A stretch of DNA of 52,927 nt. Origin: CACIIZ01 sp045565285. GTDB taxonomy: Bacteria; Pseudomonadota; Alphaproteobacteria; Rhodobacterales; Rhodobacteraceae. Positions 46,985-52,927 of this stretch are shown here, piece after piece (position 1 is the stretch's first letter; the number at the start of each line of letters is the position of its first letter). The notes beneath the pieces were generated by a model. It ran no database searches. It saw only the letters and a program-made list of their open reading frames with translations, and was not told where the DNA came from. Position numbers and translations under genes: made by a program. The DNA lies in the NCBI GenBank assembly GCA_045565285.1, contig JBJLFR010000033.1, forward strand, positions 1-52,927, written 5' to 3'.

Positions 46985-47852
46985 TGATTCTAAAAGGGCT
47001 GGAATAGTTACAATTATTGGAGAAGTAAACGTTGGGAAATCAAGCCTACTCAATATACTAGTTAAAAAGGATATATCTATAATTACCCATAAATCAAATA
47101 CAACAATTAAACAAATTAAAGGTATCAAAAATCATAAAAATTCTCAGGTTATTTTTATCGATACCCCTGGGTTATCCCTTAATAAGGGAAAAACAAATCG
47201 TAGTTTCCTAAGTAAGATATGGGATTCAGTATCTGAGGCGGATTTTTTATGCTTAGTAGTTGACAGCTGTAGACCAATTTCGCAAAAATTGTACCAATTA
47301 CTTGAACAAATAAATTCTCAAACTTCACTGAAAAAGAGAACAGTACTTGTACTAAATAAAATAGATATAATTAAAAAAGAAAAATTATTAATTAAGGTAC
47401 AAGAAATAAATGAAAAATTTGAATTTGATCAAATATTTATGATTTCAGCTCTCAAAAATGATGGTATTGATTATTTATTAAATTGGTTTAGCCTAAAATT
47501 ACCAAAAAAAAAGTGGTCATATCCTTCTAATATTATTTCCGATCAAACCTTTGATGAACACTTAAATGAAAAAACAAGAGAGATAATTCTACTTCGCATC
47601 CATGATGAGATACCCTATAATATTGAGGTTTATTGCGATAAGGTTATAAATATTTCAAAATCAAAAATTAGAATTTTTCAATCCATTTATGTAAAAAACC
47701 AAAGGCATCGTAGTATTTTAATAGGTAAAAAAGGAGAGACAATAAAATCTATTTCTGTAAAAGCTAGAAAGAGTATTGAAAATTTCAGTAATAAAAAAGT
47801 TGATCTTTTTTTGGATATAAAAATTAAGAAAAAAGGTGGAATAGGTAATTGA
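46977..47852 (+). CDS. era: GTPase Era
   Basis: Ribosome-assembly GTPase that binds the 16S rRNA 3' end. The 291-aa protein has G1 IGEVNVGKSSLLN (most homologues have G.PN.GKS, so the Pro is Val here), switch region TTIKQIKG, G3 FIDTPGL, G4 LNKIDI, G5 ISALK, and a C-terminal KH domain with ILIGKKGETIKSISVKARKS. It overlaps rnc by 8 bp and is followed by DUF1491 and recO, the standard alphaproteobacterial order. Confidence 0.95.
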   Translation: MTDDSKRAGIVTIIGEVNVGKSSLLNILVKKDISIITHKSNTTIKQIKGIKNHKNSQVIFIDTPGLSLNKGKTNRSFLSKIWDSVSEADFLCLVVDSCRPISQKLYQLLEQINSQTSLKKRTVLVLNKIDIIKKEKLLIKVQEINEKFEFDQIFMISALKNDGIDYLLNWFSLKLPKKKWSYPSNIISDQTFDEHLNEKTREIILLRIHDEIPYNIEVYCDKVINISKSKIRIFQSIYVKNQRHRSILIGKKGETIKSISVKARKSIENFSNKKVDLFLDIKIKKKGGIGN

Positions 47853-47870
47853 GATAGATTTAATAATTTT

Positions 47871-48203
47871 ATGAAAACTTTAAGAGTAACTACAGAAATT
47901 TGGATTTCAGCATTTAGAGCTAAATTAGAAAAGGAGGGTATCCCATTTTATTTTTATAAAACGGGAGATAATTCTGCTGGGGCAATATTGATTAAAGTAT
48001 TTGATTTTGAAGGAGAGGTTGAATTATACCACAGGATAACTGACTTTAATGGAATACAAAAGTGGGAAAGACTTTTGATTGGAAATGAAGAACAAATAGA
48101 TAAAACCATAAAGCGTCAATGTAATTTTGATCCAGATATATGGGTTTTAGAAATTGATGACCCAAAGGGGAAAATTTATCTTAGTGAATTTGATGAATTG
48201 TAA
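47871..48203 (+). CDS. DUF1491 family protein
   Basis: A 110-aa soluble protein. The N-terminal LRVTTEIWISAFRAKLEKEG, the middle KTGDNSAGAILIKVFDFEGE, and the C-terminal RQCNFDPDIWVLEIDD match DUF1491, an alphaproteobacterial family of unknown function. It starts 18 bp after era and ends 2 bp before the recO start, so it belongs to the same operon. Confidence 0.88.
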   Translation: MKTLRVTTEIWISAFRAKLEKEGIPFYFYKTGDNSAGAILIKVFDFEGEVELYHRITDFNGIQKWERLLIGNEEQIDKTIKRQCNFDPDIWVLEIDDPKGKIYLSEFDEL

Positions 48204-48205
48204 AA

Positions 48206-48946
48206 ATGAATTGGACTGATGAAGGATTATTATTAAGTGTAAAACCACATGGAGAAAAATCTGCAATCATTCAGGTTTTTACTAAAACAAAAGGACTTCA
48301 TTCAGGTATAATACAAAATGCTTTTTCTAGAAAAATGAATTCAACTTTACAACCTAGCACCCAACTTCATTTGAATTGGTCAAGTCGATTGGAAGAACAC
48401 TTAGGAAATTACAAGATAGATCTTTTAAAAACTAGAGCAGATATCCTTATAGGTAATAAACTTGCTTTGGATGTTTTTAATTCACTTTCTTCTCTTTGTA
48501 TAGCTACTTTGGCTGAAAGAGATCCAATGCCTGAATTTTATAAAATAACCATAAAATTTCTTGATCAAATAAGAATTAAAAAAAGCTGGGAATTTTTATA
48601 TCTTGATTGGGAATTAAATTTGTTGAGTTCTATTGGATATGGACTTGATTTAAAAAAATGTGTTGCCTCAGGTATGACACAAAATCTTTTTTACATTTCT
48701 CCTAAATCTGGAAAGGCAGTTAGTAAAGAAAAAGGATTAAAATATGATAAAAAATTACTGCGCTTTCCTGATATATTAAGAGCTATAAAAAAAGATAATG
48801 AATTTAGTAGATCAGATTTAGTATCAGGTCTTAGTATTACAGGTTTTTTCTTAAAAAAATGGCTTACTTATTCGTTTCAGAATAGTCAAACTATGATGAT
48901 AAGGCAAAGATTAATCGATACCCTATCCAATGAGGAAAATACCTGA
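48206..48946 (+). CDS. recO: DNA repair protein RecO
   Basis: Loads RecA with RecF/RecR by binding single-stranded DNA. The 246-aa protein has the OB-fold start NWTDEGLLLSVKPHGEKSAI, IIQVFTKTKGLHSGII, and a C-terminal helical part with DWELNLLSSIGYGLDLKKC and YISPKSGKAVSKEKG. The last 11 codons and the stop lie inside a 54-bp sequence that is repeated exactly at 52271-52324, making this the insertion target of the downstream element. The reading frame is intact despite the insertion, as expected if the element carries the gene's 3' end in its att core. Confidence 0.93.
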   Translation: MNWTDEGLLLSVKPHGEKSAIIQVFTKTKGLHSGIIQNAFSRKMNSTLQPSTQLHLNWSSRLEEHLGNYKIDLLKTRADILIGNKLALDVFNSLSSLCIATLAERDPMPEFYKITIKFLDQIRIKKSWEFLYLDWELNLLSSIGYGLDLKKCVASGMTQNLFYISPKSGKAVSKEKGLKYDKKLLRFPDILRAIKKDNEFSRSDLVSGLSITGFFLKKWLTYSFQNSQTMMIRQRLIDTLSNEENT

Positions 48947-48965
48947 TTTAAGCCATATAAATAAG
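48912..48965 (+). repeat. Left att-like core, recO 3' end (54 bp, copy 1)
   Basis: Identical base for base to 52271-52324. It begins in the 11th codon before the recO stop and runs past the stop for 19 bases. Flanking bases upstream also match partly (CAAAGAT versus CCAAGAA), so the true exchange region may be slightly longer. The core holds the recO C-terminal residues DTLSNEENT. Confidence 0.85.
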
Positions 48966-49089
48966 TGGGTTTGATTTTCTGTTTCTCTGAAAAAGGCTCT
49001 AAAGGGGCACTTAAAGGGGCAGTTCGCGAGAGTTTCATAAGAACATAACAAAGATAACAATCATGACATCCACCCCTAAGACATATCCT
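48966..49089 (+). repeat. Left arm with paired 12-bp and triple 9-bp direct repeats
   Basis: After the core, the two copies remain similar for about 120 bp. This arm has two adjacent 12-bp repeats, TAAAGGGGCACT (49000-49011) and TAAAGGGGCAGT (49012-49023). Three heptamers follow at 9-bp spacing: CATAACA (49044-49050), GATAACA (49053-49059) and CATGACA (49062-49068). The conserved block CACCCCTAAGACATATCCT lies at 49071-49089, and a perfect palindrome ATCCTATAGGAT at 49085-49096 exists only in this copy. The layout resembles integrase arm-type binding sites. Confidence 0.6.
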
Positions 49090-49305
49090 ATAGGATGAGA
49101 ATATTACCAACTATAAAATTTCTTTCCTCTGTTGAAAACTATTTTGGAAACAAATTCTTGAGCAATATCTCCCCACTTTGACCAAAGTTTCTGACAGTGC
49201 ATCATCTGAACCCTTCTTACCAACAGAGGTATAAATTTCGTTTCAAAAATTGGAAGACTTGGAATTACTTAAGTGAACTAGATTTTACTATTTAAATACC
49301 CCGAA

Positions 49306-49334
49306 TTGATAATTTATAAAAATATAAACATTAT
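49306..49334 (+). promoter_or_regulatory. Weak candidate promoter for the channel-like gene
   Basis: TTGATA (49306-49311) and CATTAT (49329-49334) are separated by 17 bp, about 90 bp before the ATG at 49426. The -35 is good and the -10 matches only four of six bases. A ribosome site GCGAGGA lies about 8 bp before the ATG. Chance matches are common in this base composition. Confidence 0.25.
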
Positions 49335-49425
49335 TTCTAGTTCTTACCTACCGTTTAGGGTAATGGTTGAATAATAAAGAAATTAATTTTTAAATTTTAA
49401 ATGATTTAAATAGCGAGGATTTCTG

Positions 49426-50499
49426 ATGAAAACTAAAACATTTTTGCTATCATTATTTTTTAGCCTTTTTTTAGCTATAAATATTGTACATTCTGAACAA
49501 TCGGGTAATACAGAAACAAATATTGATAAGTCTGACATAAAAACTGACCATCTTGTTCATACTAAAATCTTATATGATGAGATATATGATATTGACATAT
49601 CTGAAGGACATTACAGAGCCTCAGTTGAAGTTTTATTTGCCTGGGAGGACAAAAAAACTGCAGATTTCCTAGCTAAATTCGGAGATGAAATTATTCATGG
49701 TGAGCAACTTGATGAGTATCTTCATGAAATTTGGTATCCTGAATTTTTTGTTTCTAATGCTGAAACGCCTAGAACCATCCATTATAAAACCTTAGATGTT
49801 CTTGATGGTAAATTTGAACTTTTTGAGAGATTTGATGCAGAATTAAGTATTGATGCGGAAATGCCTAGATACCCTTTTGGTGATCTTGATTTATTTTTGG
49901 ATATTGCTTCTTTCTCTGGGAATAAATCAAAAATGGTTTTTTATCCAGAATCTGTTGAAATAGGGCACCATGATGCCCATCACAAAGTTGTAAAAGGTAA
50001 TTGGACTGTAAATAAAACTATTTTAGAGGAAGAAGGTAGAACAAGTTTAAATCATGGTGGTCATGAAAAGTTTTCCTACATAATTTCACATGTAAATGTT
50101 AAACACGGTTTTATAGATGCTGCTCAAAAAATTCTTTTTCCCATTTTTTCAATTGTATTTCTTTCATTATTAATTAATCATTTCTATCCTTCAGGCAATT
50201 ATGATATTTTCAATTGGAGAGTTGGTGGACAGCTGACATTATTCCTTACTGTGCCTGCATTAAAATTTTCATTAGCAGGTGAATTACCAACTACGCATTA
50301 TTTAAATTTCACTGATGCATTATTTATTTGGGCTACTTTAGTAGTTACTTTTAATATGATGGTAGGTATTGTTAGTCATTATAAAATGGCTGAAGAAGGC
50401 GAAAACTCAAATAGGCGGTTAGAAAGATTTGCTAGAGCGATTAGCCCTTTATTTGCAATTACAGTTTTAGCAGTTCTGTTGACATTCATTTTTGAATGA
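49426..50499 (+). CDS. Probable pentameric ligand-gated ion channel (Cys-loop superfamily) homologue
   Basis: A 357-aa protein with a cleavable signal peptide (residues 1-23, FLLSLFFSLFLAINI), an extracellular domain of about 200 residues, and four hydrophobic helices at about 230-254, 264-285, 294-316 and 334-356. The extracellular part begins with a strand pattern YDEIYDIDISEGHYRASVEV then LFAWED, and contains WYPEFFVSNA and RYPFGDLDLFLDI (residues 148-160). The last sits where Cys-loop receptors carry the FPxD loop motif; the flanking Cys are absent, as in the bacterial GLIC and ELIC channels. This order and topology fit a bacterial pLGIC; ligand and ion selectivity cannot be read. A run of His (HHDAHHK, 181-187; HGGHEK) is unusual. 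It is cargo of the recO-end element. The alternative is an unrelated four-helix membrane protein with a periplasmic domain. Confidence 0.62.
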   Translation: MKTKTFLLSLFFSLFLAINIVHSEQSGNTETNIDKSDIKTDHLVHTKILYDEIYDIDISEGHYRASVEVLFAWEDKKTADFLAKFGDEIIHGEQLDEYLHEIWYPEFFVSNAETPRTIHYKTLDVLDGKFELFERFDAELSIDAEMPRYPFGDLDLFLDIASFSGNKSKMVFYPESVEIGHHDAHHKVVKGNWTVNKTILEEEGRTSLNHGGHEKFSYIISHVNVKHGFIDAAQKILFPIFSIVFLSLLINHFYPSGNYDIFNWRVGGQLTLFLTVPALKFSLAGELPTTHYLNFTDALFIWATLVVTFNMMVGIVSHYKMAEEGENSNRRLERFARAISPLFAITVLAVLLTFIFE

Positions 50500-50569
50500 T
50501 TTTTTAATAAAATAAATAATTAAAATTTTTTTTTAATATGAATTTAATATGACAAAAATTCTTAAAAAT

Positions 50570-50579
50570 AAAAAAAAAA
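50570..50579 (+). repeat. A10 tract separating a start ATG from the amidotransferase frame
   Basis: Ten A residues. The ATG at 50549 reads MTKILKNKKK into this tract but continues out of frame with the long amidotransferase frame, which itself is open from 50553 with no ATG. A one-base length change would fuse them. It could be a sequencing or assembly error, a decay mutation, or a slippage-controlled switch. Confidence 0.5.
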
Positions 50580-50639
50580 TGGAGGGATACTTCTTCATGG
50601 TATAGTAAAAATACTAATTCCATACATGCTATACAAACT

Positions 50640-51926
50640 TTGATTGGAAATTTTTTAGCCGATAGAGATTCTAAAAGTTTGTTATCAAACATTGATAATT
50701 CAGATCACGCTAAAAAGCTAGTTGGAACTTGGGGGATCGAACCATTTGAAAAAATAATCAAAGAAGAATCTGACCTTGAATACATTTTAAATAATCCTGA
50801 TATTTCTAAAAATGCAGTATGTATAATTGAACCATCAGACCATGTAGGAGAGAATCCAAGAGGCGAAGGAGTTAGGGCATCTTCTAATATAGCTTACATT
50901 AATAGAATGGTAGCAGATTGTGATTCTATTTTATTTCCTTTATGGGAAAGTGGAATACCAAACATTGCTAATCTTAAAAAAGTACTCCAAAACTCCCTAG
51001 CAATAATTGTTGAAGGCGGCCATCCTTCAGCTAAAGATAAAGATACATTTACTGATTCAGAGGTAAATCTTAAAGAATTACAATTTTTAATGGAAGAGAT
51101 AATTCTATCTAGAGTACACAAAAGTACCCCTGCAATATTTATATGTTTAGGTCATCAGATTGCTGCACAAGCTCATATAAACTTAATAAAAAAGGCAATT
51201 AAAGAAATACCCCAAAAATTATCTACAATTATTCCAAAAGATAGCTACCAGCATGAAGCTTTAATTTCTTTGTGTGAACGAATAAAACTTGTGGGCCAAG
51301 GATTAAAAGTAATAAAAAATAATACTGTTATTGCAAAGGGATGGGATGACCCGCACTTTGCTGTGGCATTAAATGAAGTAAAAGAAGTAGGTAAATGTGA
51401 ATTAAAAAAATATAGTCATGACGGGAATCATCCATCTATTGACTTAAAAGAATTATTGATTAAACACAATCAGACTGCATCTGAATATGATGGTATTGTC
51501 GAGCAATCTATAACTTATGAAAAAAATCTAGAGTTATTGATGTTTCATTCTGATGAAGTCAATGAAGAATCTATTCTATTCACAAATTGGGCTTATTCAA
51601 AATTACATAATACTCTCGCCTCTTCTAGGAATTTAATTTCAGTTTCAGGATTATCTTGGTTATTAGACCTTCCTTCTTCAGTAGAGATTTTATGTTCTAC
51701 GTCAGAAGGAGGAAAAAAACTTACGGATGTAGCGGCTACTTGCATAAATTATAAAGATTATGAAACCCATAAGGTGAGAAGGTCTTTTAGTTTCCAATTT
51801 CATCCTGAATTGTTAGCCGACTTACGTGAATTTTATATTTCAGGAAATCATGATTATAAATTATTTAAAAATGATGATGGTATAAGAATGCTGATGCGAG
51901 TTCTGTATGAATGTATTCTTGACTAA
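50640..51926 (+). CDS. Unusual class I glutamine amidotransferase-like protein
   Basis: A 428-aa reading from a TTG at 50640. The class I triad is present: nucleophile in IFICLGHQIAA (Cys169) and FQFHPELL (His388, Glu390). The gap of about 219 residues between Cys and His-Glu is far longer than in a simple glutaminase domain (about 90 in the one at 29190-29909). An N-terminal region of about 100 residues has PSDHVGENPRGEG and DSILFPLWESG. I do not recognise the acceptor domain. The frame is open upstream to 50553 with codons that continue smoothly but no ATG. An ATG at 50549 is in another frame and would join it by one slip in the A10 tract at 50570-50579, so the annotated start is uncertain. 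It follows the channel gene by 140 bp. Confidence 0.6.
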   Translation: MIGNFLADRDSKSLLSNIDNSDHAKKLVGTWGIEPFEKIIKEESDLEYILNNPDISKNAVCIIEPSDHVGENPRGEGVRASSNIAYINRMVADCDSILFPLWESGIPNIANLKKVLQNSLAIIVEGGHPSAKDKDTFTDSEVNLKELQFLMEEIILSRVHKSTPAIFICLGHQIAAQAHINLIKKAIKEIPQKLSTIIPKDSYQHEALISLCERIKLVGQGLKVIKNNTVIAKGWDDPHFAVALNEVKEVGKCELKKYSHDGNHPSIDLKELLIKHNQTASEYDGIVEQSITYEKNLELLMFHSDEVNEESILFTNWAYSKLHNTLASSRNLISVSGLSWLLDLPSSVEILCSTSEGGKKLTDVAATCINYKDYETHKVRRSFSFQFHPELLADLREFYISGNHDYKLFKNDDGIRMLMRVLYECILD

Positions 51927-52027
51927 ATTTGTTTTTCTAAAATTTAATACATTATACAAATTTCTTCCATTATTTCGGATTAAAGAGTAGAAGTCAGATT
52001 AGAAAAAAATATGATACAATAATTTAA

Positions 52028-52292
52028 CGATCAAAACTAAAGTATAGAGGCGTTCATTCTCTCAGACATACTAAACAAAGCAATTTGTTTGAAGCATACT
52101 TTCGATATATTAACTGTTAGTAAAATGTTTAGTCATAGCTCATTAAATATTACGATGGATATTTACACTCACTTCTTTGACAAGCATGAGAAAGGTGATA
52201 AGCAGATTATACCTTGTTTTACTGGGTTTATGAGAAGCATGATAACTGCTAGATCATTAATATCCAAGAATAATCGATACCCTATCCAATGA
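52028..52292 (+). pseudogene. Tyrosine recombinase (integrase) C-terminal remnant, frameshifted
   Basis: Two adjacent frames together encode the catalytic end of a phage-type integrase. The first (from 52028) reads SKLKYRGVHSLRHTKQSNLF, with the box II His-x-x-Arg (HSLRHT). The second (overlapping, from about 52089) reads FDILTVSKMFSHSS and then LNITMDIYTHFFDKHEKGDK, with the conserved His of GHSS-type and the catalytic Tyr in MDIYTHFF. The frames differ by one step, so a frameshift near 52090-52102 splits the gene. An in-frame stop at 52025 precedes it, and no core-binding or arm-binding N-terminal domain is seen upstream. The stop at 52290-52292 is inside the att core. The protein is inactive as read. 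Confidence 0.85.
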
Positions 52293-52324
52293 GGAAAATA
52301 CCTGATTTAAGCCATATAAATAAG
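52271..52324 (+). repeat. Right att-like core (54 bp, copy 2)
   Basis: Exact copy of 48912-48965. Here it is read out of the recO frame by the integrase remnant, whose last codons NRYPIQ and stop lie within it. The copy marks the right junction of the element. Confidence 0.85.
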
Positions 52325-52448
52325 GGGTTTGAATTTCAGTTTCTCTGAAAAAGGCTCTAAAGGTGGAGTAAAAGGTGGACTTTTTTGAGTTTTCGTTTCC
52401 AATATGACAGATATGACACTTATGACACCCACCCCTAAGACATATCCT
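52325..52448 (+). repeat. Second arm, downstream of the right core
   Basis: Similar to the left arm: GGGTTTGA, then TTTCTCTGAAAAAGGCTCTA and AAGG shared exactly. Two 12-bp repeats follow, TAAAGGTGGAGT (52358-52369) and AAAAGGTGGACT (52370-52381), then three TATGACA heptamers at exactly 9-bp spacing (52403, 52412, 52421), and CACCCCTAAGACATATCCT. The 12-mers agree with each other within this copy but differ from those in the left arm. A single insertion would not leave an arm on this side of the right core. Confidence 0.6.
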
Positions 52449-52576
52449 TGAGGGCACCCCAAAAACCATAGCCTATTATTAGCAAGTTTCCTTAACAAAC
52501 TTTACTTGCAGTTAATCTAAGCCCATATCAAATATATGTTTAAAAAAAATCCATCAATTGAAAATTGTATATGTGA

Positions 52577-52927
52577 TTATTGCTTTGAGAAAAAATTATA
52601 TATTGCTTGTTTGAACTTTTTAAAAATGTTTCCTAAATATTCGTCACTATTAATTTCTAATTTCTCCAGTTCATCCATTTTTAGTTTTCTTTTCGCAAAT
52701 ACTAAAGCCACATTGTCATAGAATGCTTTATTATTTCCAAATAAAGTTTTAATAATTTTTTTATTTATTTCTAAAACTACTGTATTTTTAAGAGTTGAAA
52801 TCGAAGCTGTTCTAGGTTCCCCAGTCATTAAAGACATCTCCCCAAAAAAATCACCAACTCCTAGCTTGGCAATATGGATTGATCTACCTTTACCATCTGA
52901 TTTATCTATACTTACTACTCCATCTAC
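52577..52927 (-). CDS. Cyclic nucleotide-binding domain protein, C-terminal part (5' end outside window)
   Basis: The last 117 codons of a minus-strand gene whose start lies beyond the window. The segment KLGVGDFFGEMSLMTGEPRT followed by ASI is the phosphate-binding cassette of the CAP/CNB fold, with Glu and Arg of FGEMSL...PRTAS in the right places for cNMP binding. VVLEINKKIIKTLF and a final helix KRKLKMDELEKLE follow. No DNA-binding helix-turn-helix follows, so it is not a CRP-type regulator. In marine bacteria this type of C-terminus is often fused to an MscS-like channel or a transporter, which I cannot verify here. Confidence 0.8.
   Translation of the reverse strand, partial: VDGVVSIDKSDGKGRSIHIAKLGVGDFFGEMSLMTGEPRTASISTLKNTVVLEINKKIIKTLFGNNKAFYDNVALVFAKRKLKMDELEKLEINSDEYLGNIFKKFKQAIYNFFSKQ

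Larger units (their letters stand above)
48947..49425. other. Non-coding stretch after recO (att arm and spacer)
   Basis: About 480 bp without a supported gene. The first 145 bp are the att core tail and arm. The rest is AT-rich, with one short minus-strand open frame ending at 49104 (33 codons from the ATG at 49205) that contains KLWSKWGDIAQEFVSK. It looks protein-like but I cannot assign it, and it may be a gene remnant. No tRNA or clear terminator was seen. Confidence 0.5.
48912..52324. mobile_element. Relic integrative element at the recO 3' end
   Basis: Bounded by a 54-bp exact direct repeat (48912-48965 and 52271-52324), offset by 3,359 bp. The left copy encodes the recO C-terminus and stop. 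A degenerate tyrosine-recombinase 3' end abuts the right copy, the normal int-next-to-att arrangement. Cargo is a ligand-gated-channel-like protein and a class I amidotransferase-like protein, neither part of the recO neighbourhood. Such structure is the footprint of site-specific integration into a gene 3' end. Because the integrase is broken, the element is probably immobile. The alternative, a dispersed repeat family unrelated to integration, is less likely given the int remnant. Confidence 0.62.
51927..52576. other. Non-coding stretch holding the integrase relic and right att region
   Basis: About 650 bp with no intact gene. It holds about 100 bp of plain AT-rich DNA, the broken recombinase 3' end (52028-52292), the right att core (52271-52324), a second arm (to about 52448), and then about 130 bp to the end of the cyclic-nucleotide-binding gene in which I see nothing. 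Confidence 0.6.

Noticed and set aside
48886..49110. Minus-strand open frame over the left att region, sharing APLEPFSEK-like words with frames at 52257-52498.
   Set aside because: The similarity comes from the DNA repeat itself. The frames do not stay aligned between copies, there is no ribosome site, and the frame runs antisense through the recO 3' end.
48947..49425. A tRNA gene as the integration target at the left junction.
   Set aside because: No cloverleaf or TTCGA-type T-loop is visible; the core is the recO 3' end.
52257..52498. Two overlapping minus-strand open frames in the right att region.
   Set aside because: They overlap each other in different frames and lie on the repeat, so they are by-products of the iteron sequence rather than genes.
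1..52927. CRISPR arrays and rRNA genes.
   Set aside because: No regularly spaced 25-40 bp repeats and no rRNA-like stretches were seen. The only ordered repeats are the short att-arm iterons.

Overview
The window is about 52.9 kb of very AT-rich DNA (roughly 30% GC by eye) from a bacterial chromosome. Gene content and order point to an alphaproteobacterium with a streamlined, probably marine, genome. The strongest evidence is the run rpoZ - rsh - DUF2062 - pdxJ - acpS - lepB - rnc - era - DUF1491 - recO. Supporting evidence includes alphaproteobacterial small families (DUF1244, DUF1467, DUF1491, the YdcH-like DUF465 protein), ETF-ubiquinone oxidoreductase beside a TPR protein and ispE, and the argH - small lipoprotein - lysA trio. 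Intergenic gaps are short, many genes overlap, and convergent genes often share bases. I cannot name the lineage from sequence alone; AT-rich marine clades such as HIMB59/AEGEAN-169 or relatives are possible. I saw no rRNA, tRNA or CRISPR array.

Layout. 1-3.7 kb: carB and a thymidine kinase cut by the window edge, both on the minus strand. 3.9-6.3 kb: aspS and a nitroreductase. 6.3-9.9 kb: a minus-strand cluster of a secreted phytase-esterase-like protein, dapD, dapE, methylmalonyl-CoA epimerase and DUF1467. 10-16.2 kb: YggT, argG, iron alcohol dehydrogenase, alpha/beta hydrolase, thiolase, D-amino acid transaminase and DUF1244. 16.4-22.6 kb: pyk, rpmI, rplT, pheS, pheT, greA. 22.8-29.9 kb: ETF-QO, TPR protein, ispE, polyprenyl diphosphate synthase, a TrmN6-like methyltransferase, DUF465 and a glutamine amidotransferase. 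29.9-40.4 kb: TlpA-like protein, argH, lipoprotein, lysA, zinc-ribbon protein, plsC, accA, a MalY/PatB aminotransferase, def, fmt, rnhA, DUF3429 and ispH. 40.5-48.9 kb: folK and the rpoZ-to-recO block.

Up to recO this is housekeeping: lysine and arginine synthesis, isoprenoids, translation, stringent response, lipid synthesis and RNA processing. The last 4 kb are different. A 54-bp sequence covering the last 11 codons of recO, including its stop, and the bases just after it is repeated exactly 3,359 bp downstream. Each copy is followed by a similar arm of about 120 bp with two 12-bp and three 9-bp direct repeats. A broken tyrosine-recombinase 3' end abuts the right copy. Between the copies lie a probable pentameric ligand-gated ion channel homologue and an unusual class I glutamine amidotransferase whose start is separated from its frame at an A10 tract. 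I read this as a decayed integrative element inserted at the recO 3' end. A second left arm at the right junction implies tandem insertion or a remnant of another element. The window ends in the C-terminus of a cyclic-nucleotide-binding protein.
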